Assembly (NCBI GenBank): GCA_029983435.1
Contig: JASBZN010000080.1
Coordinates: forward strand, 1-5,536
Length of the DNA stretch: 5,536 nt
Source: Urinicoccus sp.
GTDB lineage: Bacteria > Bacillota > Clostridia > Tissierellales > Peptoniphilaceae
Reading direction: 5' to 3'
Shown in pieces: positions 1-5,536 of this stretch (positions within the stretch are counted from its first letter, which is position 1; each line of letters opens with the position of its first letter). The position numbers and the translations under genes are program-made. Under the pieces are notes generated by a model. It was given only the letters and a program-made list of their open reading frames with translations, ran no database searches and had not been told where the DNA came from.

Positions 1-29
1 TGTAATGAGCTTTATTTAGGAGGAATTGA
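1..29 (+). promoter_or_regulatory. ackA leader with strong ribosome binding site
   Basis: These are the last bases before acetate kinase. AGGAGG at 18-23 is a full Shine-Dalgarno match, six bases before the ATG at 30, and it fixes that start. No promoter can be recognised in the few bases available. ackA often follows pta (phosphotransacetylase), but the upstream gene lies outside the window, so whether ackA is first in its transcript is unknown. Confidence 0.8.
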
Positions 30-1220
30 ATGAATATTTTAGTAATTAACTGTGGGAGTTCATCTTTAAAATACCAATTAATTGATATGAACAATGAAAA
101 AGTTTTGGCTAAGGGATTAGTTGAACGTATTGGTATTGATGGATCCCAAATCAAACATGAAACTATTGGCAAGGAAGAAGTAAAAATTCAAGAACCAATG
201 AAAGACCACAAGAGAGCCTTGGAATTGGTATTAGCATCTGTAACAGATAAAGATTACGGAGCTGTTGCTTCTTTGGATGAAATCCAAGCAGTTGGTCATC
301 GGGTTGTACACGGTGGAGAATCTTTTGCAGATTCTGTAATTATTGATGATGAAGTAATGAAGGCAATTAACGATAATGTAGAAGTTGCCCCCTTACACAA
401 TCCACCAAACATTATGGGGATTGAAGCTTGTAGTGAACTGATGAAAGATGTTCCACAAGTTGCTGTTTTTGACACAGCTTTCCATCAAACCATGCCTGAA
501 AAGAACTATATTTATGCCCTGCCTTATGAATACTATCAAAAATATAAGATTCGTCGGTATGGCTTCCACGGCACAAGTCATAAATATGTTACTGAAAAAG
601 CAGCAGAAATGTTAAATAAACCAGCAGACCAAGTAAACTTAATTACTTGTCACTTGGGAAATGGGTCTAGTATTTCCGCTATTGTAAATGGAAAGAGCTA
701 CGACACAACCATGGGATTCACTCCGCTAGAAGGATTGGCAATGGGGACTCGTACTGGGGACTTAGATCCTGCAATTATTCCTTTTATTATGGATAAGGAA
801 AACATGACTCCAGACCAAATGAATACTTTATTAAATAAAAAATCTGGTGTTCTTGGTATCAGTGGAGTAAGTAGTGACTTTAGAGACTTAGAAGAAGCAG
901 CAGGTAAGGAACATCGTGCACAATTAGCTTTGGATATTTTCGAATCTCGCGTTCGTAAGTACATTGGTGCTTATTACGCAACAATGGATCATGTAGATGG
1001 AATCATCTTTACTGCTGGTGTTGGCGAAAATTCAATTTCTATGCGTGCATCTATTATTGAAGGTTTAAAAAATATTGGCCTGAAAGTAGACGCTGAAAAA
1101 AATGATGTACGTGGTAAAGCTCAAGAAATTAGTGCAGAAGATTCTTCTTGTCCAATTTTTGTTATTCCAACCAATGAAGAATTAATGATTGCAAAGGAAA
1201 CTTTAGAATTAACAAAATAA
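30..1220 (+). CDS. ackA: Acetate kinase
   Basis: Acetate kinase is a cytoplasmic enzyme that interconverts acetyl phosphate + ADP and acetate + ATP. It is the energy-yielding last step of acetate fermentation and also controls acetyl phosphate levels. The 396-residue protein is the usual full length. Family landmarks fall at the numbering of the well-studied Methanosarcina enzyme: N7 in the N-terminal NCGSSS motif, R91 in GHRVVHGG, D148 in VFDTAFH, H180 in FHGTSH, R241 in GTRTGDLDP and E384 in NEELMI. All substrate, phosphate and magnesium ligands are thus present, and the gene looks fully functional. The start is supported by an AGGAGG site six bases upstream. It ends with TAA, and no hairpin terminator is visible after it, so some read-through into yceD is possible. 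Butyrate or propionate kinases share the fold, but the exact acetate kinase motifs make AckA the firm choice. Confidence 0.98.
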   Translation: MNILVINCGSSSLKYQLIDMNNEKVLAKGLVERIGIDGSQIKHETIGKEEVKIQEPMKDHKRALELVLASVTDKDYGAVASLDEIQAVGHRVVHGGESFADSVIIDDEVMKAINDNVEVAPLHNPPNIMGIEACSELMKDVPQVAVFDTAFHQTMPEKNYIYALPYEYYQKYKIRRYGFHGTSHKYVTEKAAEMLNKPADQVNLITCHLGNGSSISAIVNGKSYDTTMGFTPLEGLAMGTRTGDLDPAIIPFIMDKENMTPDQMNTLLNKKSGVLGISGVSSDFRDLEEAAGKEHRAQLALDIFESRVRKYIGAYYATMDHVDGIIFTAGVGENSISMRASIIEGLKNIGLKVDAEKNDVRGKAQEISAEDSSCPIFVIPTNEELMIAKETLELTK

Positions 1221-1232
1221 GTAAGTTTCCTA

Positions 1233-1261
1233 TTGACAGGTCTTTATATCCATCATATAAT
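1233..1261 (+). promoter_or_regulatory. Consensus sigma-A promoter for yceD-rpmF
   Basis: TTGACA at 1233-1238 and TATAAT at 1256-1261 are both perfect six-of-six matches, separated by the ideal 17 bases. Transcription should start near 1268, giving a leader of about 20 bases before the yceD ATG. This would be a strong constitutive housekeeping promoter, as expected for a ribosomal protein unit. It lies wholly in the gap after ackA. The sequence match is direct; activity is inferred. Confidence 0.88.
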
Positions 1262-1290
1262 AAGTTGTATGTATATTTGAGGGGTGAATC

Positions 1291-1806
1291 ATGGAACTAT
1301 CTAAATTAAAAGATCTAACCTTAGAAGGGACACCTTACCAAGGAGAGATTTTGGAGGCTATCGAAGCGATTGATACCGATGGTTTATCAATTCAGTTTCC
1401 GATTCGCTATGAAGTCAGTGTATATTCCTTACATGACGTATGGACTCTCATTTTATCTGTAGACTTTGAGTATCAAACAAATTGCAGTCGCTGTTTAAAA
1501 GAAATGGTGGATAGGGTGTCTGTAGAATCAGAAATGATTGTTGCAGAAACCGAAGAGGATGCTAAACTTTATCATAGTGAGGATGAGGATGAAGTCATTC
1601 TTTGGCAACGACGGGATAATTTTCTCGACGAATTGGCTATGAGTATTGTGGTTACATCGCTTCCGATACAACCGCTTTGTTCGGATGATTGCAAGGGTCT
1701 ATGTCCAACTTGCGGGAAAGACTTAAACCTAGGAGATTGTACTTGCGATAATCAATCCATAGATCCTCGTTTCGCAGCATTGCAAGGTCTATTTGACGAA
1801 GAATAA
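1291..1806 (+). CDS. yceD: YceD/DUF177 family zinc-ribbon protein, rRNA-linked
   Basis: This 171-residue soluble protein belongs to the DUF177 family (YceD in E. coli, YlbN in B. subtilis). The family is almost always encoded next to rpmF and has been linked to 23S rRNA accumulation; its molecular action is poorly known. The N-terminal two thirds is a beta-rich domain containing a C65-x-x-C68 pair in the NCSRCL motif. An acidic stretch spans about residues 86-101. The C-terminal part holds C130, C134, C138, C141, C150 and C152; CPTCG (138-142) looks like a zinc knuckle. The DPRFAAL motif near the C-terminus is typical of the family. A GAGGGGTG site just before the ATG supports the start. The stop codon overlaps the rpmF ribosome binding site, so the two genes are co-transcribed and probably translationally coupled. 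Family assignment is firm; function is inferred from context. Confidence 0.93.
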   Translation: MELSKLKDLTLEGTPYQGEILEAIEAIDTDGLSIQFPIRYEVSVYSLHDVWTLILSVDFEYQTNCSRCLKEMVDRVSVESEMIVAETEEDAKLYHSEDEDEVILWQRRDNFLDELAMSIVVTSLPIQPLCSDDCKGLCPTCGKDLNLGDCTCDNQSIDPRFAALQGLFDEE

Positions 1807-1813
1807 GGAGGTG
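1805..1813 (+). promoter_or_regulatory. rpmF ribosome binding site overlapping yceD stop
   Basis: AAGGAGGTG is a near-perfect complement of the 16S rRNA 3' end and lies five bases before the rpmF ATG. Its first bases are the last two of the yceD TAA stop, so ribosomes ending yceD are released directly on it. This suggests strong, coupled translation of L32. Confidence 0.88.
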
Positions 1814-1818
1814 TAGAA

Positions 1819-2001
1819 ATGGCAGTACCTAAGAGAAAAACATCTAAGCAACGTCGTAACAAACGTCGAGCTTCATCATATCAATTACCAAAAACAACTG
1901 TAGTTGAATGTCCAAATTGCCATGAAATGAAGTTACCACATCGCATTTGTCCTAAATGTGGCTACTATGATGGTAAAGAAGTTATATCTATGGAAGACTA
2001 A
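1819..2001 (+). CDS. rpmF: Large-subunit ribosomal protein L32 (bL32), zinc-binding form
   Basis: bL32 is a small structural protein of the 50S ribosomal subunit. The 60-residue length is normal. The N-terminus reads MAVPKRKTSK, the hallmark of the family, followed by a very basic arginine- and lysine-rich tail that threads into rRNA. Two zinc-binding pairs, C31-x-x-C34 and C44-x-x-C47, mark this as the zinc (C+) form rather than the cysteine-free paralogue some bacteria use under zinc starvation. The gene follows yceD by 12 bases and is followed by a strong hairpin terminator, so it ends the yceD-rpmF transcript. The near-ideal ribosome binding site fits a highly expressed ribosomal protein. 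Confidence 0.98.
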   Translation: MAVPKRKTSKQRRNKRRASSYQLPKTTVVECPNCHEMKLPHRICPKCGYYDGKEVISMED

Positions 2002-2031
2002 GATTCTTGGACTTGTAATAGATAGGTAATC

Positions 2032-2092
2032 TGCGAGCAATTAACTTATTAAGAGACTTGTACATCTTCTTAAGTTCTTTGCTCGCATTTTT
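2032..2092 (+). terminator. Rho-independent terminator after rpmF
   Basis: TGCGAGCAA at 2032-2040 pairs exactly with TTGCTCGCA at 2079-2087. After a small internal mismatch the stem extends through AACTTA (2043-2048) with TAAGTT (2071-2076) and a further AAGA/TCTT pairing. TTTTT follows at 2088-2092, within a T-rich run to about 2099. The long stem followed by the T tract starting 31 bases after the rpmF stop is a classic intrinsic terminator and separates the ribosomal unit from plsX. Confidence 0.93.
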
Positions 2093-2126
2093 ATTATTTA
2101 GGTTCATAGGAAACCATTCTTATTTA

Positions 2127-2155
2127 TTGCAAAGTTAACTTACTTAGGGTACACT
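2127..2155 (+). promoter_or_regulatory. Probable sigma-A promoter for the plsX unit
   Basis: TTGCAA at 2127-2132 (four of six bases of the -35 consensus) and TACACT at 2150-2155 (four of six of the -10) are spaced by exactly 17 bases. Transcription would start near 2162, about 31 bases before the plsX ATG. Its position just after a strong terminator and before a long run of tightly packed genes makes a promoter necessary here, though the boxes themselves are only moderate matches. Confidence 0.6.
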
Positions 2156-2192
2156 ATTCTTAGAAATAGAAATAAGAGATTGAGGGTGACGG

Positions 2193-3155
2193 ATGAAAGT
2201 AATATTTGATTGCTATGGTGCCGATTTAGGGCCGGAAGTAATGGTTCAAGGCGCCAGTGATTATGCGGCAAATCATCAACTTACGCCTCTATTTATTGGA
2301 GACGAAAAAGTTATTCATAAAGAAATAAGTAAGTATCCTTTGAAGGATTACGAAGTGATCCATACGGATACTTTTATTGAAAATACAGAAGAACCCACAA
2401 AAGCGTTGCGGAAGAAAAAAGACTCCTCCCTTGTAATGGCTTTAAAATTATTAAAGGAAAAAAAGGCGGATGCTGTTTTAAGTTGTGGAAGTACAGGTGC
2501 TCTTTTAGCTGGAGGACTCTTTATTATTGGCCGAAAAGAAGGAATTCAAAGAGCCTGTCTACCAGTGCCTATTCCTAAACTTCAGGGGCGTGTTTGTCTT
2601 TTAGATGCTGGAGCCAACGTAGATTGCTCACCAGAAATTATCCATTCTTTTGCACATATGGGGAACTCCTACACCAATAAAGTTTTTGATGTGGAGAAAC
2701 CAAAAGTTTATCTACTAAATATAGGAACAGAAGAAGGCAAAGGAAATAGTCAAACCAAGGAAAGTTTTAAACTTTTGGCTCAGGATAAAACCCTTGAATT
2801 TATGGGGAATTTAGAAGCCAGAAATGTTTTAATGTCGGATGCCGATGTTTTGGTATGTGATGGTTTCGTTGGGAATATTTTTCTAAAGACCTTAGAAGGT
2901 TTTGGGGAATTTTTATCTCTTAGCTTAAAAAAACAAGCTGGGGATAGTTTGGCTCAAATGGGGAAAAGTCCCGTAGGTCAAGCTTTTACGAAGATAAAAA
3001 ACCTGTTCGATTATAAGGAAGTTGGAGCTGTTCCTCTTTTGGGAATCCAGGAGTTGGTTTTTAAAGCACATGGCAGTTCCGATGCGAAGGCGATTTATAG
3101 TTCTCTGGTTCAAATTGACCAGGCATTAAATAAAAATTTATTAAAAGAAATTTAA
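2193..3155 (+). CDS. plsX: Phosphate acyltransferase PlsX
   Basis: PlsX is a peripheral membrane enzyme that converts acyl-ACP and phosphate to acyl phosphate, which PlsY then uses to acylate glycerol 3-phosphate. This is the first committed step of phospholipid synthesis in Gram-positive bacteria. At 320 residues it is close to the family's usual 330. Landmarks in order: N-terminal DCYGAD (6-11), a variant of the common DAMGGD; SCGSTGA (97-103), a variant of SAGNTGA; GRKEGIQR (113-120); DAGAN (138-142); NIGTEEGKGN (176-185); GNLEARN (205-211); CDGFVGN (222-228); and HGSSDAKAI near the C-terminus. The order and spacing are typical and nothing is missing, although some motifs are divergent. 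A GAGGGTGA site at 2182-2189 supports the start. The gene sits 16 bases upstream of acpP, which encodes the carrier of its substrate. The similar phosphate acetyl/butyryl transferases lack the full motif set. Confidence 0.96.
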   Translation: MKVIFDCYGADLGPEVMVQGASDYAANHQLTPLFIGDEKVIHKEISKYPLKDYEVIHTDTFIENTEEPTKALRKKKDSSLVMALKLLKEKKADAVLSCGSTGALLAGGLFIIGRKEGIQRACLPVPIPKLQGRVCLLDAGANVDCSPEIIHSFAHMGNSYTNKVFDVEKPKVYLLNIGTEEGKGNSQTKESFKLLAQDKTLEFMGNLEARNVLMSDADVLVCDGFVGNIFLKTLEGFGEFLSLSLKKQAGDSLAQMGKSPVGQAFTKIKNLFDYKEVGAVPLLGIQELVFKAHGSSDAKAIYSSLVQIDQALNKNLLKEI

Positions 3156-3171
3156 CTTTCAGGAGGAAAAA

Positions 3172-3405
3172 ATGAAAGATCGGATACTTGAAATTATTGC
3201 AGAACAATTCCATGTAAACGTTGAAGATTTAGAAGAAGATACTAATTTTGTTGATGATTTAAATGTGGATTCCATTGAGCTACTAGAACTTGTAATGGCT
3301 ATTGAGGATGAGTTTGACATTGAATTAGAGGATGATGTTTTAGAAAATATTACAACTGTTGGAGACGTTTTGGACTTTATTGACGAAAAAAACATTCATG
3401 AATGA
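3172..3405 (+). CDS. acpP: Acyl carrier protein
   Basis: The acyl carrier protein holds growing fatty acids on a phosphopantetheine arm and delivers acyl groups to PlsX and other enzymes in the cytoplasm. The 77-residue, strongly acidic, four-helix protein has the standard length. S34 in the motif D-S-I-E-L (33-37) is the residue that receives phosphopantetheine; most ACPs have DSLD here, so DSIE is a mild, well-tolerated variant. The recognition helix that follows, EDEFDIEL, matches the family well. AGGAGG at 3161-3166, five bases before the ATG, gives a strong translation start. The TGA stop (3403-3405) overlaps the start of rnc. The plsX-acpP-rnc order without the fab genes found in Bacillus suggests that the main fatty acid synthesis cluster lies elsewhere. 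A specialised ACP for a secondary pathway is unlikely given this context. Confidence 0.96.
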   Translation: MKDRILEIIAEQFHVNVEDLEEDTNFVDDLNVDSIELLELVMAIEDEFDIELEDDVLENITTVGDVLDFIDEKNIHE

Positions 3406-4078
3406 TTTTAAGGCTCTTGAAGAAAAATTAAATTACCAGTTTAAAAAGCAAGATGCGTTAAAGGAAGCCTTTAACCATGCCTCTTATGTCAATGAGCAAG
3501 AAGGCTTAAGAAGTTATGACCGGAGGGAATTTTTAGGGGATGCTATTTTAGATGCTATTATTAGTGATTATTTATTTAAAAAATATCCCCAAATGAATGA
3601 AGGTGACTTAACCGTTTTACGGGCCAAGTATGTCGATGAATATGCTTTAAACAAAATTGGCCTGTATTTAGACTTTGATTCTTTAATTAAATTTAGGCCT
3701 CAAAAGTATCATAAAAATGAGGTTTCTGAATCTATGAGAGCAGATGTGGTAGAGGCAATTTTTGCCTCTATCTTTCTTGAAGCAGGTTATGGCAGGGCAA
3801 AAGATTTGATTCTAAGACTTTATGAAGTGGTGGATAGAGAGATGGCAGGAGCTTTTGAAGGCAAGGAAAACTATAAGTCCAAGCTGCAAGAGATTTGCCA
3901 AAAAAACTACCATGCCTTAACTATTCAATACGAAGTTTATAAGGTAACGGGACCTACTTGGGATCGAACTTTTTATACATACTGTAAAAACAAGGGAAAA
4001 ATTATTGGCAAGGGAAAAGGGGCCTCTAAAAAAGAAGCCTCTCAAATGGCAGCAAAAGATGCCTTAGAAAGCTTGTAG
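3398..4078 (+). CDS. rnc: Ribonuclease III
   Basis: RNase III is a cytoplasmic dimeric enzyme that cuts double-stranded RNA, including rRNA precursors. I place the start at ATG 3398, giving 226 residues and an 8-base overlap with acpP. An upstream in-frame ATG at 3359 would add 13 residues from inside acpP that do not resemble the family. No clear ribosome binding site precedes 3398, so translation probably depends on ribosomes finishing acpP. The catalytic domain (about 1-150) has the signature REFLGDAIL (43-51) with E44 and D48, then E68, D116 and E119, matching E. coli E41, D45, E65, D114 and E117. The position equal to E. coli E38 is D41. The C-terminal double-stranded RNA binding domain (about 157-226) ends with the expected GKGASKKEASQMAAKDAL pattern. 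In it, the usual GPxHxxxF reads GPTWDRTF, with W188 replacing histidine. All metal-binding residues are intact, so activity is expected. Confidence 0.95.
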   Translation: MNDFKALEEKLNYQFKKQDALKEAFNHASYVNEQEGLRSYDRREFLGDAILDAIISDYLFKKYPQMNEGDLTVLRAKYVDEYALNKIGLYLDFDSLIKFRPQKYHKNEVSESMRADVVEAIFASIFLEAGYGRAKDLILRLYEVVDREMAGAFEGKENYKSKLQEICQKNYHALTIQYEVYKVTGPTWDRTFYTYCKNKGKIIGKGKGASKKEASQMAAKDALESL

Positions 4079-4083
4079 TATCT

Positions 4084-5118
4084 ATGAGAACAAAGTATAG
4101 AATTTTACCAATTTTTATTAGTTTTCAGGGGTGTCCCCACCAATGTATCTATTGCAATCAAAATGAAATTACAGGGTCTTGGCAAATGACACCAGATTTG
4201 GCAGAAAAGGAAATAAAAGAAGCTTTGGGAATGATGGAAGACTTTCAAGTCGCCTTTTATGGAGGGACTTTTACTTCCTTGCCAAAGGACCTTCAACTTG
4301 CGTATTTTCATAAACTAAGTCCTTATTTAGGAAAAGAAATTAGGGGAGTTAGGATTAGTACCAGACCGGATGCTATTGAAAGTGACCATTTGGAGACTTT
4401 AAAAAAATTAGGTCTTGAAACAGTAGAATTAGGAGCTCAATCCATGGATCAGATGGTGTTAAATGCCTCTTTAAGAGGGCACTCTGTGGAAGATGTAAGA
4501 GAAGCTTCTGAAAAGGTTCGAAGGGCAAATCTAGAACTGGGGATTCAACAAATGCTGGGTCTACCTGGAGAGAATGAGGACTCTTTTAAGACCTCAGTTT
4601 CTGAAATTTGCCGAATAAAACCTGACTTTGTTCGCCTGTATCCCACCCTGGTCTTAAAAGATACCCCCCTAGAAAAGCTATATCAACAAGGAAATTACCA
4701 ACCCCTTGACTTAGAAAAAGCCATCCAGCGAGGGAGTTTTGCCTATGGGTGCTATCTAGAAAAGGGGATTGAAGTAATTCGAATGGGCTTACAGGCTACT
4801 GAAAATATTAGCTATGAAAAAGATTTGCTGGCAGGACCTTTTCACCCTTCTTTTGGACAAATGGTTAAGTGTCATTACTTAGTAGACCGTCTCATCAAGA
4901 CCTTAAGAACTTTGCAGGTAAATGAAGTGTTAGAAATTATTGGTCCAGCAAGAATGCTCGCCAATCTTATTGGGCAAAAAGCCTATGGTCGTAAAAAATT
5001 AGAAGATCATTTTGGACCCATAAAATTTCTTCCAACAGAGGACCCCAACTTACTTATAAAAACCAGTGACCGATGGATTAATCTTGGAGATGACAAGCAT
5101 GTTTTTAAAATCAATTGA
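4084..5118 (+). CDS. Elp3-like radical SAM protein (no acetyltransferase domain)
   Basis: This 344-residue protein is a radical S-adenosylmethionine enzyme. C17-x3-C21-x2-C24 (CPHQCIYC) would hold the [4Fe-4S] cluster. F58-YGGTFTSLP corresponds to the SAM-binding GGE-like motif, followed by STRPDAI (92-98), VELGAQSM (114-121) and QQMLGLPGE (155-163). A later RLYPTLVLKDTPL segment, then a C-terminal extension, match the Radical_SAM_C region of Elp3/YhcC-type proteins. The GNAT acetyltransferase domain of true Elp3, which modifies wobble uridines in tRNA, is absent. A similar protein is commonly encoded between rnc and smc in clostridia, often annotated as Elp3 family or as a coproporphyrinogen oxidase-like enzyme; the motifs fit Elp3 better than HemN. 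Its reaction is not established, and tRNA modification is my inference. The ATG lies five bases after the rnc stop with no good ribosome binding site, suggesting coupled translation; the 3' end overlaps smc by 20 bases. Confidence 0.88.
   Translation: MRTKYRILPIFISFQGCPHQCIYCNQNEITGSWQMTPDLAEKEIKEALGMMEDFQVAFYGGTFTSLPKDLQLAYFHKLSPYLGKEIRGVRISTRPDAIESDHLETLKKLGLETVELGAQSMDQMVLNASLRGHSVEDVREASEKVRRANLELGIQQMLGLPGENEDSFKTSVSEICRIKPDFVRLYPTLVLKDTPLEKLYQQGNYQPLDLEKAIQRGSFAYGCYLEKGIEVIRMGLQATENISYEKDLLAGPFHPSFGQMVKCHYLVDRLIKTLRTLQVNEVLEIIGPARMLANLIGQKAYGRKKLEDHFGPIKFLPTEDPNLLIKTSDRWINLGDDKHVFKIN
5086..5092 (+). promoter_or_regulatory. smc ribosome binding site inside the radical SAM gene
   Basis: GGAGATG lies six bases before the ATG at 5099 and fixes that start over the in-frame ATG codons at 5066 and 5090. 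The family-typical N-terminus MFLKSIELQGFKSF begins exactly at 5099. The site sits within the last codons of the upstream gene, so smc translation is coupled to it. Confidence 0.8.
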
Positions 5119-5536
5119 GCTACAGGGCTTTAAAAGTTTTGCAAAAAAAACAAAGATTACTTTTACCGAACCCATTACGGCTATTGTAGGACCGAATGGA
5201 AGTGGGAAAAGTAATATTTTAGATGCAATTACTTGGGCTTTGGGGGAAACACGAGTATAAAGATTGCGAGGTTCCAAGATGGCAGATGTTATTTTTTCTG
5301 GGACCAATCAGCGGAAGGCGCAAGGTTTTGCGGATGTGATTCTTTGCTTTGATAATTCCACAAAATGGTTGGATATTCCTTATAATGAAGTTCTTATTCA
5401 AAGGCGGATGTATCGGTCTGGAGAGAGTGAGTTTCGCATCAACCAAGAACTTTGTCGCTTAAAGGATATTCAAGAACTCTTTATGGATACGGGGATTGGG
5501 AAAGACGGCTATTCCTTTATTGGGCAAGGAAGAATT
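5099..5536 (+). pseudogene. smc: Chromosome partition protein SMC, 5' part, with in-frame stop at codon 54
   Basis: SMC is the ATPase of bacterial condensin; with ScpA and ScpB it compacts and separates the chromosome. The N-terminus is typical: MFLKSIELQGFKSF, then Walker A GPNGSGKSN (residues 31-39, K37 binding phosphate) and DAITWALGE. Codon 54 is TAA (5258-5260), where SMC proteins normally have lysine or arginine before LRG. The same frame then reads on without any other stop for 92 codons to the window edge. It shows LRGSKMADVIFSGT (56-69), YRSGESEFRIN, LKDIQELFMDTGIGK and the Q-loop GQGRI (142-146), all strongly conserved SMC segments. No frameshift is needed: one base change, AAA to TAA, explains it. 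As written, only a 53-residue peptide would be made, or a restart at ATG 5279 lacking Walker A. Either is non-functional. The rest of the gene (normally about 1,180 residues) is outside the window. Sequence error, recent mutation and read-through cannot be separated here. Confidence 0.85.

Noticed and set aside
698..964. Minus-strand open frame of 88 codons inside ackA
   Set aside because: It lies wholly within the intact, highly conserved acetate kinase gene, with no ribosome binding site and no family resemblance.
1221..1290. Terminator or riboswitch between ackA and yceD
   Set aside because: No stable inverted repeat with a T tract is visible in these 70 bases, which are largely taken up by the promoter and ribosome binding site.
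2143..2163. Possible FapR-like operator: two CTTAG elements overlapping and following the plsX -10 box
   Set aside because: The two elements are direct repeats rather than a palindrome, and their spacing does not fit what I recall of the FapR site. Without related sequences it is indistinguishable from chance in AT-rich DNA.
3159..3395. Open frame on the minus strand, very serine-rich, across acpP
   Set aside because: It is the mirror of acidic GAA/GAT codons of the acyl carrier protein. It has no ribosome binding site and no recognisable protein features.
5258..5260. Stop codon reassignment or programmed read-through as the explanation for the smc stop
   Set aside because: TAA is the genuine stop of ackA, yceD, rpmF and plsX in this window, and no recoding element is apparent. 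I keep this only as a remote alternative.
5050..5446. Two overlapping minus-strand open frames across the start of smc
   Set aside because: The plus strand in the same region encodes clear SMC motifs on both sides of the TAA, so these frames are shadows, not genes that replaced smc.

Overview
The window is a stretch of ordinary core chromosome from a low-GC Gram-positive bacterium (Bacillota). The gene order ackA - yceD/DUF177 - rpmF - plsX - acpP - rnc - Elp3-like radical SAM gene - smc is the one I associate with anaerobic clostridial and Tissierellia-type lineages. AT-rich codon use, strong AGGAGG ribosome binding sites and a zinc-type L32 protein agree with this. The exact genus cannot be read from the sequence. 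All genes lie on the + strand, and I see no mobile element, CRISPR array, tRNA or rRNA.

Region by region: acetate kinase (30-1220) is complete, with every catalytic residue in place. A 70-base gap follows, holding a perfect consensus sigma-A promoter (TTGACA, 17 bases, TATAAT) for the yceD-rpmF pair, a zinc-ribbon rRNA/ribosome-related protein and ribosomal protein L32. A long hairpin terminator (about 2032-2092) ends that unit, and a second, weaker promoter (about 2127-2155) serves the next. That unit runs plsX - acpP - rnc - radical SAM - smc with tiny gaps or overlaps: 16 bases, an 8-base overlap, 5 bases, and a 20-base overlap. It joins phospholipid synthesis (PlsX, acyl carrier protein), RNA processing (RNase III), a radical SAM enzyme probably linked to tRNA modification, and chromosome organisation (SMC). 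No fapR regulator gene lies between rpmF and plsX.

The one real anomaly is in smc. The reading frame starts normally at 5099, carries an intact Walker A motif, then meets an in-frame TAA at 5258-5260 (codon 54). The same frame continues beyond it with textbook SMC sequence to the window edge, including the Q-loop. A single base change (AAA lysine to TAA) would explain it. A recent nonsense mutation or a sequence error is more likely than recoding, because TAA is the normal stop of four other genes here. I found no convincing new biological system in this window.
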